Positions 8,666 to 20,209 of a stretch of DNA of 41,492 bases are shown here, in pieces; position 1 is the first letter of the stretch; each line of letters starts with the position of its first letter. The notes below the pieces were generated by a model that was not told the DNA's origin, searched no databases, and saw only the letters and a program-made list of their open reading frames with translations. The DNA lies in NCBI GenBank assembly GCA_016218375.1, contig JACREG010000102.1:1-41492 (forward strand). The letters are read 5' to 3'. The stretch is from Gammaproteobacteria bacterium. GTDB lineage: Bacteria > Pseudomonadota > Gammaproteobacteria > Thiohalobacterales > Thiohalobacteraceae. The translations under genes were made by a program, and so were the position numbers.

Positions 8666-8867
8666 TGTGGTGTGACCTGGCTCCGTAAGCATTGACTGCC
8701 TGGGCGCGGCATTCTCTCAAACGTATCCGGGCGATGGAAGAGTCAGAGGGCCCGGCGCGGGGTATTTGAATCGGTCGCCGAACGGGATTTGTCTCGACAC
8801 CTGCGGATTTGGCCAACATAATCCACGCCACTTTATTTTCGCCACTTCTCAAGGTAACACCGCACGC

Positions 8868-9563
8868 ATGACGCCTTGGACCTTACTCGATACGGCCCAG
8901 GTGCCCGGTCAGCACGGTGCCGCCAGTGCGCTGCGCCTGTATCGGCGCGGCGAAGAGTTCTCCATCAAGGCCGGCAACTGCGAGCTCATGAACAGTCGCG
9001 TGCACGGTTCGGAGGATGCGTTGGCCGAGTTGGGTTGCGGGCGGATTGCCGGACGTGCGCGGGCGCGCGTGCTGATCGGCGGCCTGGGCATGGGTTATAC
9101 CTTGGCGGCGGCATTGCAGCAGTTGAGTAACGACGCCGACGTGGTGGTGGCCGAATTGGTGCCTGCCGTCGTGGTTTGGAATCGCGGCGCGCTCGCGCAC
9201 TTGGCTGGGCAGCCGTTGAGCGATACGCGTGTGACGGTGCGCGAGCAAGATGTCGGCGAGGTCATGCGTGCGGCATCGAACGCCTTCGATGCGATTCTCC
9301 TGGATGTCGACAACGGTCCCGAAGGACTGACGCGCAAAGCCAACGATTGGTTGTACGGATTGGACGGTTTGGATGCGGCCTATGCGGCGTTACGGCCGGG
9401 CGGGGTGTTGGCGGTGTGGTCGGCCGGCGCCGAACCGGTGTTCACGCAGCGCCTGCACAAAATCGGCTTCGCGGTGGAAGAAGTGCGGGTGCGCGCGCAC
9501 GGCGGTAAACAGGGTGCGCGGCATATGGTCTGGTTGGCGAGTCGCCCCGATCTGCGATTTTGA
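8868..9563 (+). CDS. Spermidine-synthase-like SAM-binding protein
   Basis: A 231-residue Rossmann-fold protein of the spermine/spermidine synthase superfamily. The nucleotide-binding loop is VLIGGLGMGYTLAAAL, followed by an acidic strand end (VVVAELVPAVVVWNRG) and the FDAILLDVDNGPEGL motif. It lacks the N-terminal beta domain and the full active-site pattern of true spermidine synthases, so polyamine synthesis is not assured; it may be a methyltransferase-like relative. The ATG at 8868 follows an AAGGT with long spacing. The in-frame codons upstream (from 8766) look non-coding. It is convergent with the EAL-HDOD gene, nine bases away. Confidence 0.75.
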   Translation: MTPWTLLDTAQVPGQHGAASALRLYRRGEEFSIKAGNCELMNSRVHGSEDALAELGCGRIAGRARARVLIGGLGMGYTLAAALQQLSNDADVVVAELVPAVVVWNRGALAHLAGQPLSDTRVTVREQDVGEVMRAASNAFDAILLDVDNGPEGLTRKANDWLYGLDGLDAAYAALRPGGVLAVWSAGAEPVFTQRLHKIGFAVEEVRVRAHGGKQGARHMVWLASRPDLRF

Positions 9564-9571
9564 GATGGGGG

Positions 9572-10777
9572 TTACCCGCCCAACGCGTTCGCCGATTGAT
9601 CCGCCCAGCGCGCGGAGGCGAGGTAGGTGTCGGTCATCTGCGAAGGGGCAAGGCGGTCGAAATAGGCGCGCAGAAAGTCGCCTTTCTCGTAGGCGATGAC
9701 GCAGGCGAGCGCTTCGCCGTAAGGGCCTTCCTGTTTGAGCAGGGCGTTGCGGATGTCTTCGGTGAACGGCAGCGCTTCGAGAATTTTTTCCAGCGGCGTA
9801 TCCATCAGTGCTTCCAGCAGCGAGAACAGGCCGACGGTGAAATAGGCCTCAATGTGCGGACGCTTGGCGGTCTGCGCGAGCAGTTCGCACATCTTGGCGC
9901 GTTGCATGGCCTGGATCACCAGCTCGGCGGGTTTGTTACCGAGCCCCGCGACCACCAACAGCGACACCCAGGTTTTGATGGCTTGGGTGCCGAGATAAAC
10001 CACGGCCTGACGAATCGAGTCGATCTTCTTCGGCAGGGCGAAGAAGGCGGAGTTGATGTAGCGCAGCAGTTTGTAGCTGAGCGCGATATCGTGGCTGACC
10101 AGTTTCTCGATCTCGCCGGTGTCGCTCTCGGGGTCTTGCAGCTTCGACAGCAGGTGCAGAACGGCGAGCCGGTTGGGCGGCAGTTGCTGGCCTTGCACGA
10201 TGTTCGGTCTGGACAGGAAGTAGCCCTGGAAATAATCGAAGCCGAGCTCCTTGCAGTACTCGAATTCCTCCTGGGTCTCGATTTTTTCGGCAACCAGCTT
10301 GACGTTATAGCCGCGCAGCAGGCGCACATGTTCGCCGAGTTGCTCGCGCGGTAATGCCATCAAGTCGATTTTTACGATCTGGGCGAGTTCGACCAGCGGA
10401 CTCAAATCTTCGTTGAACACGAAATCGTCCAACGCCATGGTGTAGCCCTGCGCGGCGAGGTTGCGCACACCGGCGATGACCTCGGCATCGGGGTGGATGT
10501 CTTCCAGCACTTCCAACACCACGCGATCCTTCGGGAACGGCAGCGGCGTTTGGGTGGTTACGAAACTGCGGGTGAGATTGATGAAGGCGCGGTGCGTGCC
10601 GACGATTTGATCCAGTCCGATTTCGATGAAGGCATTGACGATGACCTGCGAGGTGGCCTGATCGCCGTCGAACTCGCCGGCATGGTTCTGCGTGCCGCCG
10701 CGGAACAGGAGTTCGTAGGCGAATACGTTCAGATCGCGGTCGAAGATGGGCTGGCGCCCGATATAGATGTCCTGCAT
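9572..10777 (-). CDS. EAL-HDOD signalling protein, probably catalytically inactive
   Basis: A 401-residue protein with an N-terminal EAL-type domain (residues ~1-195) and a C-terminal HDOD domain (~200-390), the YuxH/CdgJ-type architecture. The EAL part opens with IYIGRQPIFDRDLNVFAYELLFRGG, so the EAL motif reads ELL (22-24). Later motifs are altered: ALDDFVF, IVKIDLM, LVAEKIET and FQGYFLSRP. Several metal/substrate residues of active phosphodiesterases are therefore changed, and the family is generally regarded as non-hydrolysing. HDOD domains are regulatory. In Vibrio a relative (CdgJ) affects motility. It is a single gene whose promoter must lie in 10778-10939. The role is inferred to be regulatory. 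Confidence 0.87.
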   Translation of the reverse strand: MQDIYIGRQPIFDRDLNVFAYELLFRGGTQNHAGEFDGDQATSQVIVNAFIEIGLDQIVGTHRAFINLTRSFVTTQTPLPFPKDRVVLEVLEDIHPDAEVIAGVRNLAAQGYTMALDDFVFNEDLSPLVELAQIVKIDLMALPREQLGEHVRLLRGYNVKLVAEKIETQEEFEYCKELGFDYFQGYFLSRPNIVQGQQLPPNRLAVLHLLSKLQDPESDTGEIEKLVSHDIALSYKLLRYINSAFFALPKKIDSIRQAVVYLGTQAIKTWVSLLVVAGLGNKPAELVIQAMQRAKMCELLAQTAKRPHIEAYFTVGLFSLLEALMDTPLEKILEALPFTEDIRNALLKQEGPYGEALACVIAYEKGDFLRAYFDRLAPSQMTDTYLASARWADQSANALGG

Positions 10778-10939
10778 GGTGTCTTCCGCCGAAGCCGGGC
10801 GCGCGTATTATTCCCTAAAACGATCAGCCTAGCAGAGACGGGCCGCGCGTTCAGGGTTTCAGACGCTATCGGCGCCACGATGAATTACATGAGTATCCCG
10901 GTCAGGCATGGGACATGCGCTGTCGGGGCGGTGCGGCAA

Positions 10940-10962
10940 CAAAAAACCCGGCGGGGCCGGGT
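10940..10962 (-). terminator. Rho-independent terminator of rpmB-rpmG
   Basis: Read on the minus strand, the stem ACCCGGC/GCCGGGT (7 bp, 3-base loop) is followed directly by TTTTTT. It starts about 28 bases after the rpmG stop codon and is correctly placed to end the ribosomal protein operon before the EAL-HDOD gene. Confidence 0.85.
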
Positions 10963-10990
10963 CGTTTGAACGCACAAGGCCAGATCGGTG

Positions 10991-11158
10991 TTACTTGATC
11001 TTGGCTTCCTTGTACGCCACATGCTTGCGTACCACCGGGTCGTACTTGCGCATTTCGAGCTTGTCCGGTGTCGTGCGCTTGTTCTTGGTGGTGGTATAGA
11101 AATGACCGGTACCGGCGCTCGATACCATCTTGATTTTGTCGCGTGCACCCTTAGCCAT
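10991..11158 (-). CDS. rpmG: 50S ribosomal protein L33
   Basis: A 55-residue basic protein, [20 protein letters not shown] followed by [10 protein letters not shown] and [18 protein letters not shown], which is a textbook bacterial L33 of the non-zinc type (no CxxC pairs). It is a component of the large ribosomal subunit near the E site. It follows rpmB by eight bases, and its ribosome-binding site AGGTG sits across the end of rpmB (TGAGGTGATTTATG), suggesting coupled translation. Order rpmB-rpmG with radC upstream and coaBC divergent is the standard gammaproteobacterial arrangement. Length and start are exactly as in the family. Confidence 0.97.
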   Translation of the reverse strand: MAKGARDKIKMVSSAGTGHFYTTTKNKRTTPDKLEMRKYDPVVRKHVAYKEAKIK

Positions 11159-11166
11159 AAATCACC

Positions 11167-11403
11167 TCAGACCTGTTCGCCGCGGGTACGGATGTCGGCC
11201 AGAACCGCATCGATGCCCTTCTTGTCGATAATGCGCATGCCCTTGCAGGAAACGCGCAGACTCACGAAACGGTTTTCGCTCTCCACCCAGAACCGATGCG
11301 TGTGCAGGTTGGGCAGGAAACGACGACGCGTTCTGTTGTTGGCGTGGGAGACGTTATTGCCGGTAATCGGCCGTTTCCCAGTCACTTGGCAGACTCTGGA
11401 CAT
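11167..11403 (-). CDS. rpmB: 50S ribosomal protein L28
   Basis: A 78-residue basic protein with the L28 hallmark [20 protein letters not shown], then [20 protein letters not shown] and the ending [17 protein letters not shown]. It is part of the large ribosomal subunit. The open frame extends further upstream, but the start at 11403 is fixed by the universal [10 protein letters not shown] beginning and an AAGGA site ten bases before it. It is the first gene of the rpmB-rpmG pair; a good sigma70-type promoter lies at 11474-11502. Confidence 0.97.
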   Translation of the reverse strand: MSRVCQVTGKRPITGNNVSHANNRTRRRFLPNLHTHRFWVESENRFVSLRVSCKGMRIIDKKGIDAVLADIRTRGEQV

Positions 11404-11473
11404 AGCTGCAAATCCTTCAAATCCAATCGGGTCGGACACCCAGGCAGACCGCCGGGTACCCACAGAGCGGCGC

Positions 11474-11502
11474 ATTATGTCAGATGGCCAGGGTCGAGAC
11501 AA
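11474..11502 (-). promoter_or_regulatory. Sigma70-type promoter for rpmB-rpmG
   Basis: On the minus strand TTGTCT (11502-11497) and CATAAT (11479-11474) are separated by exactly 17 bases. Each differs from the consensus in a single or two positions. The predicted transcript would start near 11466, about 60 bases before the rpmB ATG, just after the radC stop codon, so the ribosomal protein pair can be expressed independently of radC. Confidence 0.6.
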
Positions 11503-11506
11503 GCCG

Positions 11507-12181
11507 CTACAGCAGGCCGCGTTCGGCGAACGATATAGCCTCGCCGTCGCCGACGACCACATGGTCCAGCACCCGGATATCCACCAGCCCGAGGGCCTCG
11601 CGCAGGCGCCGGGTCAGGTGCAGATCGGCTTGGCTGGGCTCGGCGATCCCGGACGGGTGGTTGTGGGCCAGGATCACCGCCGCGGCATTGTGGCTCAGCG
11701 CCGCCTTGACCACCTCGCGCGGGTGGACGCTGGCGCCGTCGAGGGTGCCGCGGAACAGAGCCTCGTATTCGATGACCCGATGGCGGTTGTCCAGGAACAG
11801 ACAGGCGAACACCTCGTGCGGATAACCGCGCAGCCGGGCCTGGAGGAAATGCCGGGTGGCGTCGGGGTTGGCCAGGGCATCGCCGCGTTGCAGATCGGCG
11901 AACAGGTAGCGACGGCCAAGCTCCAAGGCGGCGAGCAGCAGGGCCGTGGTGGCCGCACCCAGGCCGCGACAGTCCTGGAGCCGCGCCGGCGGCAGATCCA
12001 GCCAGGCACGCAAACCGCCGTGCTGGTCCAGAAGCTGGCGACCCAGGTCGATAGCATTGCAGCCGGCGGTGCCGGTGCGTAGAAAAATAGCGAGCAGTTC
12101 GGCGTCGGACAGGCTTTCGGGGCCGCGGGCGAGCAGCTTTTCGCGCGGCCGCTCGGCCGCCGGCCAATGGCGGATGGACAT
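11507..12181 (-). CDS. radC: RadC family JAB/MPN metalloprotein
   Basis: A 224-residue member of the RadC (YicR) family. The N-terminal helix-hairpin-helix-like UPF0758 part ([37 protein letters not shown]) precedes a JAB/MPN domain carrying the JAMM zinc motif HNHPSG..EPSQAD. Despite its name, RadC has no proven role in DNA repair; JAMM proteins are often metal-dependent isopeptidases or hydrolases. The ATG at 12181 is chosen because it follows a GGAGG site by eight bases and matches family N-termini; the frame remains open 35 codons further upstream without support. It is divergent from coaBC and upstream of rpmB, the conserved neighbourhood. Confidence 0.92.
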   Translation of the reverse strand: MSIRHWPAAERPREKLLARGPESLSDAELLAIFLRTGTAGCNAIDLGRQLLDQHGGLRAWLDLPPARLQDCRGLGAATTALLLAALELGRRYLFADLQRGDALANPDATRHFLQARLRGYPHEVFACLFLDNRHRVIEYEALFRGTLDGASVHPREVVKAALSHNAAAVILAHNHPSGIAEPSQADLHLTRRLREALGLVDIRVLDHVVVGDGEAISFAERGLL

Positions 12182-12312
12182 GGGACAACCTCCGTGTTGT
12201 CGTGGACAAGGGTTAGTGCCCGCCGATTTACGCACGAAAACGGTCGCACCGCCAGCGTCGCCGCCCTCTAGCCAACATATAACCACGCCGTCTTATGGGG
12301 TAAACTCCCGGC

Positions 12313-13563
12313 ATGCTTGAGCTTTCCAACAAACGCATTCTGCTCGGCGTGTCCGGCGGGATCGCCGCCTACAAGAGCGCGGAGCTGGTGCGGCGGCTGC
12401 GCGAGGCCGGTGCCGAGGTGCGCGTCGTGATGACCGCCGGCGCCACGCGTTTTATCACGCCGCTGACCCTGCAAGCCCTGTCCGGCCAGCCGGTGCGCAC
12501 CGAGCTGTTCGATGCCGACGCCGAGGCGGCGATGGGGCATATCGAACTGGCGCGTTGGGCGGATGCGGTGCTGATCGCGCCGGCCAGCGCCAACACCCTG
12601 GCCCGTCTGGCCCAGGGCTTGGCCGACGATCTGTTATCCACATTGTGTCTGGCGACCCACGCGCCGTTGCTGGTGGCGCCGGCCATGAACCAGGCCATGT
12701 GGGACAACCCCGCGACCCAAGCGAACATCGTCACCTTGCGCGAACGCGGCGTGCACATCTGCGGCCCCGGTATCGGCAGTCAGGCCTGCGGCGAAACCGG
12801 TCCCGGTCGAATGCTGGAACCGGCGGAATTGATCGCGGCGGTGACGGCACTCTTTCAACCCGGCTTGTTGGCGGGGCTGCGCGTGCTGGTCACCGCCGGT
12901 CCGACCCGCGAGGCCATCGACCCGGTTCGCTTCATCAGCAACCGTAGTTCCGGAAAGATGGGTTATGCCGTCGCCGAAGCGGCCGCCGAGGCCGGTGCGC
13001 GCGTGGTGTTGGTGAGCGGGCCGGTGGCCTTGCCGTCGCCGGCGCGGGTGGAGTGCGTGTCCGTCGAGACCGCCGCCGAGATGCACGCGGCGGTGCTCGC
13101 ACGCGTCGGCGACTGCGACATCTTCATCGGCACGGCCGCCGTCGCCGATTACCGCCCGCACAGCCCGGCCGAGCACAAACTGAAGAAGCAGACCAGCGCG
13201 TTGCGACTGGAACTCGAACGCACCACCGATATCCTCACTGCGGTCGCCGCCCAACATCCCGCGCCGTTCACCGTCGGCTTCGCCGCTGAGACCGAGCGCT
13301 TGGCCGAGCACGCGCGCGCCAAACGCATGGCCAAGTCGCTGGACATGATCGCCGCCAATTGGGTGAATGTGCCCGGCCAGGGTTTCGAAGCGGACGACAA
13401 TGCGCTGACCTTATATTGGGAGGGCGGCGCGTGCGAACTGCCGCGCGCTTCCAAGTCGCAACTGGCGCGCGCGTTGATCGCGCAAGTCGCGGCACGCTAC
13501 AAAGCCAAGCAACGCAATCATCCCAACAGAGACGCACACCGGCATGCAGACGATTCAGCTTAA
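12313..13563 (+). CDS. coaBC: Phosphopantothenoylcysteine synthetase/decarboxylase
   Basis: A 416-residue bifunctional coenzyme A biosynthesis enzyme. The N-terminal CoaC flavoprotein domain (residues ~1-185) has [14 protein letters not shown], the catalytic His76 in [11 protein letters not shown], the PAMNQAMW clamp and the catalytic Cys159 in [13 protein letters not shown]. The C-terminal CoaB domain (~190-400) has [20 protein letters not shown] and the KLKK segment that contacts the acyl intermediate. CoaB ligates cysteine to 4'-phosphopantothenate with CTP; CoaC decarboxylates the product to 4'-phosphopantetheine. The last 20 bases overlap the start of dut, so the two are probably co-expressed. 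Length matches E. coli Dfp. Confidence 0.97.
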   Translation: MLELSNKRILLGVSGGIAAYKSAELVRRLREAGAEVRVVMTAGATRFITPLTLQALSGQPVRTELFDADAEAAMGHIELARWADAVLIAPASANTLARLAQGLADDLLSTLCLATHAPLLVAPAMNQAMWDNPATQANIVTLRERGVHICGPGIGSQACGETGPGRMLEPAELIAAVTALFQPGLLAGLRVLVTAGPTREAIDPVRFISNRSSGKMGYAVAEAAAEAGARVVLVSGPVALPSPARVECVSVETAAEMHAAVLARVGDCDIFIGTAAVADYRPHSPAEHKLKKQTSALRLELERTTDILTAVAAQHPAPFTVGFAAETERLAEHARAKRMAKSLDMIAANWVNVPGQGFEADDNALTLYWEGGACELPRASKSQLARALIAQVAARYKAKQRNHPNRDAHRHADDSA

Positions 13564-13999
13564 GATCCTCGACCCGCGCATCGGCACCGAATTCCCGCTT
13601 CCCGATTACGCCACCGCCGGTTCCGCCGGCATGGACCTGCGCGCCTGCGTCACTGCGCCGCTGGTGCTGGCGCCGGGCGCGGCCGAACTCATTCCCACCG
13701 GCATGGCCATTCATATCGAGAATTCGGGACTCGCTGCGGTGTTGTTGCCGCGGTCGGGTTTGGGCCACAAACACGGTGTCGTGCTCGGCAATCTCGTCGG
13801 TCTGATCGACTCGGACTATCAAGGCCAACTGATGGTTTCGTGCTGGAACCGGGGTCGGGACTCCTTTACCATCCAGCCGGGGGAACGCATCGCCCAGATG
13901 GTCAGCGTGCCGGTGGTGCGGGCGCAGTTCGAAGTGGTGAACGAATTCACGGCCAGTCAACGCGGTGCCGGCGGGTTCGGACACACGGGACGGGCATAG
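13544..13999 (+). CDS. dut: Deoxyuridine 5'-triphosphate nucleotidohydrolase
   Basis: A 151-residue trimeric dUTPase that converts dUTP to dUMP and pyrophosphate, lowering uracil misincorporation and feeding thymidylate synthesis. All five family motifs are visible: [10 protein letters not shown] (26-35), [11 protein letters not shown] (69-79), [13 protein letters not shown] with the catalytic Asp89 (82-94), GERIAQM (113-119) and the flexible C-terminal [10 protein letters not shown] (140-149). Length is that of E. coli Dut. The start lies inside the end of coaBC, and algC follows 18 bases after the stop. The order coaBC-dut-algC-argB is the one known from Pseudomonas. Confidence 0.97.
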   Translation: MQTIQLKILDPRIGTEFPLPDYATAGSAGMDLRACVTAPLVLAPGAAELIPTGMAIHIENSGLAAVLLPRSGLGHKHGVVLGNLVGLIDSDYQGQLMVSCWNRGRDSFTIQPGERIAQMVSVPVVRAQFEVVNEFTASQRGAGGFGHTGRA

Positions 14000-14017
14000 G
14001 GGGAAGACAGTCGCGCC

Positions 14018-17498
<3,481 letters not shown>

Positions 17499-17519
17499 CG
17501 CTGTAGGACTAGCCGGTAT

Positions 17520-17594
17520 GCTCCGACGGTGGCGTTAATCGCGCCGCCTCCGAGCTGCGCTAGTCGGCTTTGCGATTAACGCCACCGTCGGAGC
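17520..17594. repeat. Perfect 23-bp inverted repeat downstream of argB
   Basis: Bases 17520-17542 (beginning GCTCCGACGGTGG) are perfectly complementary to 17572-17594, with a 29-base loop. The hairpin has no T-tract on either strand, so it is not a canonical intrinsic terminator, although it could block or stabilise transcript ends from argB and from the convergent DUF4124 gene. The perfect arms and gene-free location fit a dispersed palindromic element or small MITE. Confidence 0.8.
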
Positions 17595-17719
17595 GTGGGG
17601 CGTCACGCAACACGCAGGGTATCCAGATGTAAGCCCACTCTTTCCGGCAGCCCCCAGCGCGTCACGCGCCACATTAAAGATGGGCGGAGAAAACATCGCC
17701 CTACGGGATAGGCGGGACT

Positions 17720-18406
17720 TTACTGCTTCGGTCCTTCCACCTGCGCGGCCTTGAGTTCGCGGAAGCGGCGGATGTCGGCCTCGAACTGGGCGCGGATGTC
17801 TTCCTGTTCGCGGCGTTTGCCGGCGATGTAATCCAGGTAGCGTTGAATCTGACCGCGTGCGCCGAGAATTTCCTCGTTCAGTGTGTCGGGGATGGGTTTG
17901 CCGGAACGTTCCAGATCGGCCGCTTCGCGCGTGAGTTGCGACAGGTTCGCTTCGATCTTCTCGATACGATCGCGGGTAACGCGCAGTTGACCGTCGATGG
18001 CGGCGATCTTGCCGTCGCGGGTCATCACCATGTCGTCCTCGGTGGTGAAGGTCGCCAGCAGCATCCGGTCGTGCGAGGCCTGTTCGGCGGCGATGCGTTC
18101 CTGTTCCTGGCGCTGCGCGGCGAGACGTGCCTCCTCGGCGAGTTGTTCCGGTGTCTTGGCCGCTTCCAAGGTTTTTGTCTCGACACCTTGCTCGTTGAGA
18201 ATCTTGCGCTCCTGCTTGGAATATTCCGGCGGCACCTTGTCGCCGTAATGCACCTTGCCGTTCTCGTCCGTCCATTTGAACAGGCGTCCGATGTGGCTGC
18301 CGCTTTTGCCCGATTGTTCCGCCGCCTGGACGTGCGCCATGGCGCCCAGCGCGACGGCGAGCAGTGTATGCAGCAGGCTGCGGGCGAAACGTGTGGTCGG
18401 CTTCAT
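17720..18406 (-). CDS. DUF4124 domain protein with long coiled coil, exported
   Basis: A 228-residue protein of unknown function. It has a signal peptide (FARSLLHTLLAVALGAMAHV, cleavage probably after VQA), then a DUF4124 motif around residues 40-60 (LFKWTDENGKVHYGDKVPPE, the usual W-D-G-H-Y-x-D-x-P pattern), followed by ~160 residues of charged, heptad-like sequence rich in Glu, Arg, Gln and Ala that should form a coiled coil. DUF4124 proteins are common periplasmic proteins in gamma- and betaproteobacteria with no assigned activity. The ATG at 18406 begins the signal peptide; the frame is open much further upstream but that part does not look coding. It is convergent with argB. Confidence 0.8.
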   Translation of the reverse strand: MKPTTRFARSLLHTLLAVALGAMAHVQAAEQSGKSGSHIGRLFKWTDENGKVHYGDKVPPEYSKQERKILNEQGVETKTLEAAKTPEQLAEEARLAAQRQEQERIAAEQASHDRMLLATFTTEDDMVMTRDGKIAAIDGQLRVTRDRIEKIEANLSQLTREAADLERSGKPIPDTLNEEILGARGQIQRYLDYIAGKRREQEDIRAQFEADIRRFRELKAAQVEGPKQ

Positions 18407-18583
18407 GCGTGCGGTATCCTTAAATGCAAATTTATGACAACGAGAAACTGGATTGGCCCGGAGTGGTCTGGATTGGCCTGGGTTGCTGCACTCGATACTG
18501 TACCCGGCGATGCGCTTACGGGATGATGGCGGCCATTGTAGCGCCTGCGGCGATTCTGGAAACCCTGCCCCGGACATGTCCCG

Positions 18584-19342
18584 ATGAACGGTATCGAACA
18601 TCTGCTGATTCTGTTCGTGGTGTCGCTGGCCGCCAATCTGTTGTCGGCCTTTTCCGGCGGCGGCGCGGGTCTGCTGCAATTGCCGGTGCTGCTGTTCCTC
18701 GGCCTGCCGTTTGCCGTCGCGTTGGCGACCCACAAGGTGGCGAGCGTTGCCCTGGGTATCGGCGCGACGTTGCGGCATCTTAAGGAAGAGCCGCTCGACC
18801 GCGGTTTCGCGCTGTTGATTCTGGCGGCGGGTTTACCCGGCGTGCTGGTCGGCGCCAACGTTATTTTGCACGTACCCGATCGCACGGCGCGCATTGCGCT
18901 GGGTGTGTTGACGCTGGGGCTGGGTGTGTATTCCTGGCTCAATCCTGGGTTGGGTCTGGCCGCGCAGCGGCTGCACCGCGACCGCCTCGGTCAGTGGCTC
19001 GGCGCGCTGGTGTTGTTCGCCATCGGCGTGCTCAACGGTTCGCTCACCTCCGGCACCGGTTTGTTTGTGACCCTATGGCTGGTGCGCTGGTTCGGTTTGG
19101 ATTACCGCCGCGCCGTGGCCTACACGCTGGTGTTGGTCGGGTTGTTCTGGAACGGTACCGGCGCGTTGATGCTCGGTTATCTCAGCAATGTGCGCTGGGA
19201 CTGGTTGCCGGCGTTGCTGGTGGGTTCGTTGTTGGGCGGTTATCTCGGCGCCCATCTCGCCATCGTCAAAGGCAACCGCTACGTCAAACGCGGCTTTGAG
19301 ATTTTGACGCTGCTGGTGGGGGCGAAGCTGATTCTGGGCTAA
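18584..19342 (+). CDS. TauE/SafE family membrane permease
   Basis: A 252-residue integral membrane protein with about eight hydrophobic helices. It starts LLILFVVSLAANLLSAFSGG followed by GGAGLLQLPVL, the glycine-rich first half-repeat of the TauE/SafE (formerly DUF81) family, and the second half contains LNGSLTSGTGLFVTLWLVRW. Family members export sulfite, sulfoacetate or other organosulfur anions, but substrate cannot be read from sequence. It is transcribed away from the DUF4124 gene and converges with pyrE, leaving only three bases between the stop codons. The ATG at 18584 gives a normal family length. Confidence 0.87.
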   Translation: MNGIEHLLILFVVSLAANLLSAFSGGGAGLLQLPVLLFLGLPFAVALATHKVASVALGIGATLRHLKEEPLDRGFALLILAAGLPGVLVGANVILHVPDRTARIALGVLTLGLGVYSWLNPGLGLAAQRLHRDRLGQWLGALVLFAIGVLNGSLTSGTGLFVTLWLVRWFGLDYRRAVAYTLVLVGLFWNGTGALMLGYLSNVRWDWLPALLVGSLLGGYLGAHLAIVKGNRYVKRGFEILTLLVGAKLILG

Positions 19343-19345
19343 CGA

Positions 19346-19987
19346 TCACACGCCATATTCGGCGCGATAAGCACGGATCGCCGCGACTTGTGCATCATGG
19401 CCGGGTTGCGCTTCGAGGTAGTCCACCAACTGATCCAGCGCGGCGATGCTCACCACGCGGATACCCAGATCCTGTTCGACTTCCTGAATGGCGGAGCGCG
19501 CACCTTTGCCGCGTTCCTGGCGGTTGAGGGCGATGACCACGCCGGCGGCGGTCGCGCCCGCGGCGGCGATGATGTCCAAGGATTCGCGGATCGCCGTGCC
19601 GGCGGTGATGACGTCGTCGATGATGAGTACGCGGCCCTTGAGCGGCGCGCCGACCAAATTTCCGCCTTCGCCGTGATCCTTGGCCTCTTTGCGGTTGAAG
19701 CAATACGGCACGTCGCGGCCATGCTCATCGGCGAGTGCGATGGCGGCCGCGGCCGCCAGCGGGATGCCCTTGTAGGCCGGCCCGAACAGCACGTCGAACT
19801 CGATGCCGGAGGCGACGATGGCGGCCGCATAGAAACGCCCCAGCCGCGCCAGCCGGCTGCCGGTGTTGAACAACCCGGCGTTGAAGAAATACGGACTCTG
19901 GCGCCCGGACTTCAGGGTGAATTCGCCGAAGCGCAGCACTTCGGTCTCGATGGCGAAGCTCAGGAATTCGCGTTGATAGTCGTGCAT
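19346..19987 (-). CDS. pyrE: Orotate phosphoribosyltransferase
   Basis: A 213-residue enzyme of de novo pyrimidine synthesis joining orotate to PRPP to give orotidine 5'-phosphate. Characteristic segments are [34 protein letters not shown], the flexible-loop lysines in [14 protein letters not shown] and the PRPP-binding motif [13 protein letters not shown]. The ATG at 19987 matches E. coli and Pseudomonas PyrE length; the frame extends 20 codons further without support. It is divergent from an exonuclease III gene with ~220 bases between, the same layout in which Pseudomonas carries pyrE and crc. Confidence 0.97.
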   Translation of the reverse strand: MHDYQREFLSFAIETEVLRFGEFTLKSGRQSPYFFNAGLFNTGSRLARLGRFYAAAIVASGIEFDVLFGPAYKGIPLAAAAAIALADEHGRDVPYCFNRKEAKDHGEGGNLVGAPLKGRVLIIDDVITAGTAIRESLDIIAAAGATAAGVVIALNRQERGKGARSAIQEVEQDLGIRVVSIAALDQLVDYLEAQPGHDAQVAAIRAYRAEYGV

Positions 19988-20083
19988 GGTGCGGCTCGTA
20001 CCCAGTGTCTGATGGTTGGGGGGATGCGTGGGTGGGGTATGATACACGCCGGTTCAATCGGGTACACATACCTTACCGCTCAA

Positions 20084-20189
20084 GGCGAAGCCTCGTGCCT
20101 CGGTGTCAGGTGTCGGCCGCAGGGATGCGGCCGTCAAGCCTACAGGGACGTATTCACGGCGTCCTGACACCGGGGTGCGAGGCTTCGCC
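20084..20189. repeat. Compound inverted repeat between pyrE and xth
   Basis: Bases 20084-20110 (GGCGAAGCCTCG...GGTGTCAGG) pair with 20163-20189 over 27 positions with four mismatches. Between the arms lie a perfect 8-bp hairpin (CGGCCGCA 20114-20121 with TGCGGCCG 20126-20133) and a 5-bp one (GGACG 20146-20150 with CGTCC 20160-20164). The nested, multi-stem layout in a divergent promoter region resembles dispersed intergenic repeats of gammaproteobacteria rather than a simple operator. Confidence 0.75.
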
Positions 20190-20209
20190 CATACCACAGG
20201 TGTCAGCGA

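Noticed and set aside
7479-8852. A 457-codon minus-strand frame across the cyclase and glutaredoxin-like genes
   Set aside because: It is antisense to the GGDEF domain and out of frame with the CPFC protein; composition is that of a shadow frame.
10988-12082. A 364-codon open frame on the plus strand
   Set aside because: It runs antisense through rpmG, rpmB and radC, all of which are secure by family sequence.
17520-17594. The argB-proximal hairpin as an intrinsic terminator
   Set aside because: Neither side is followed by a T-tract and the loop is long, so it was recorded as a repeat instead.
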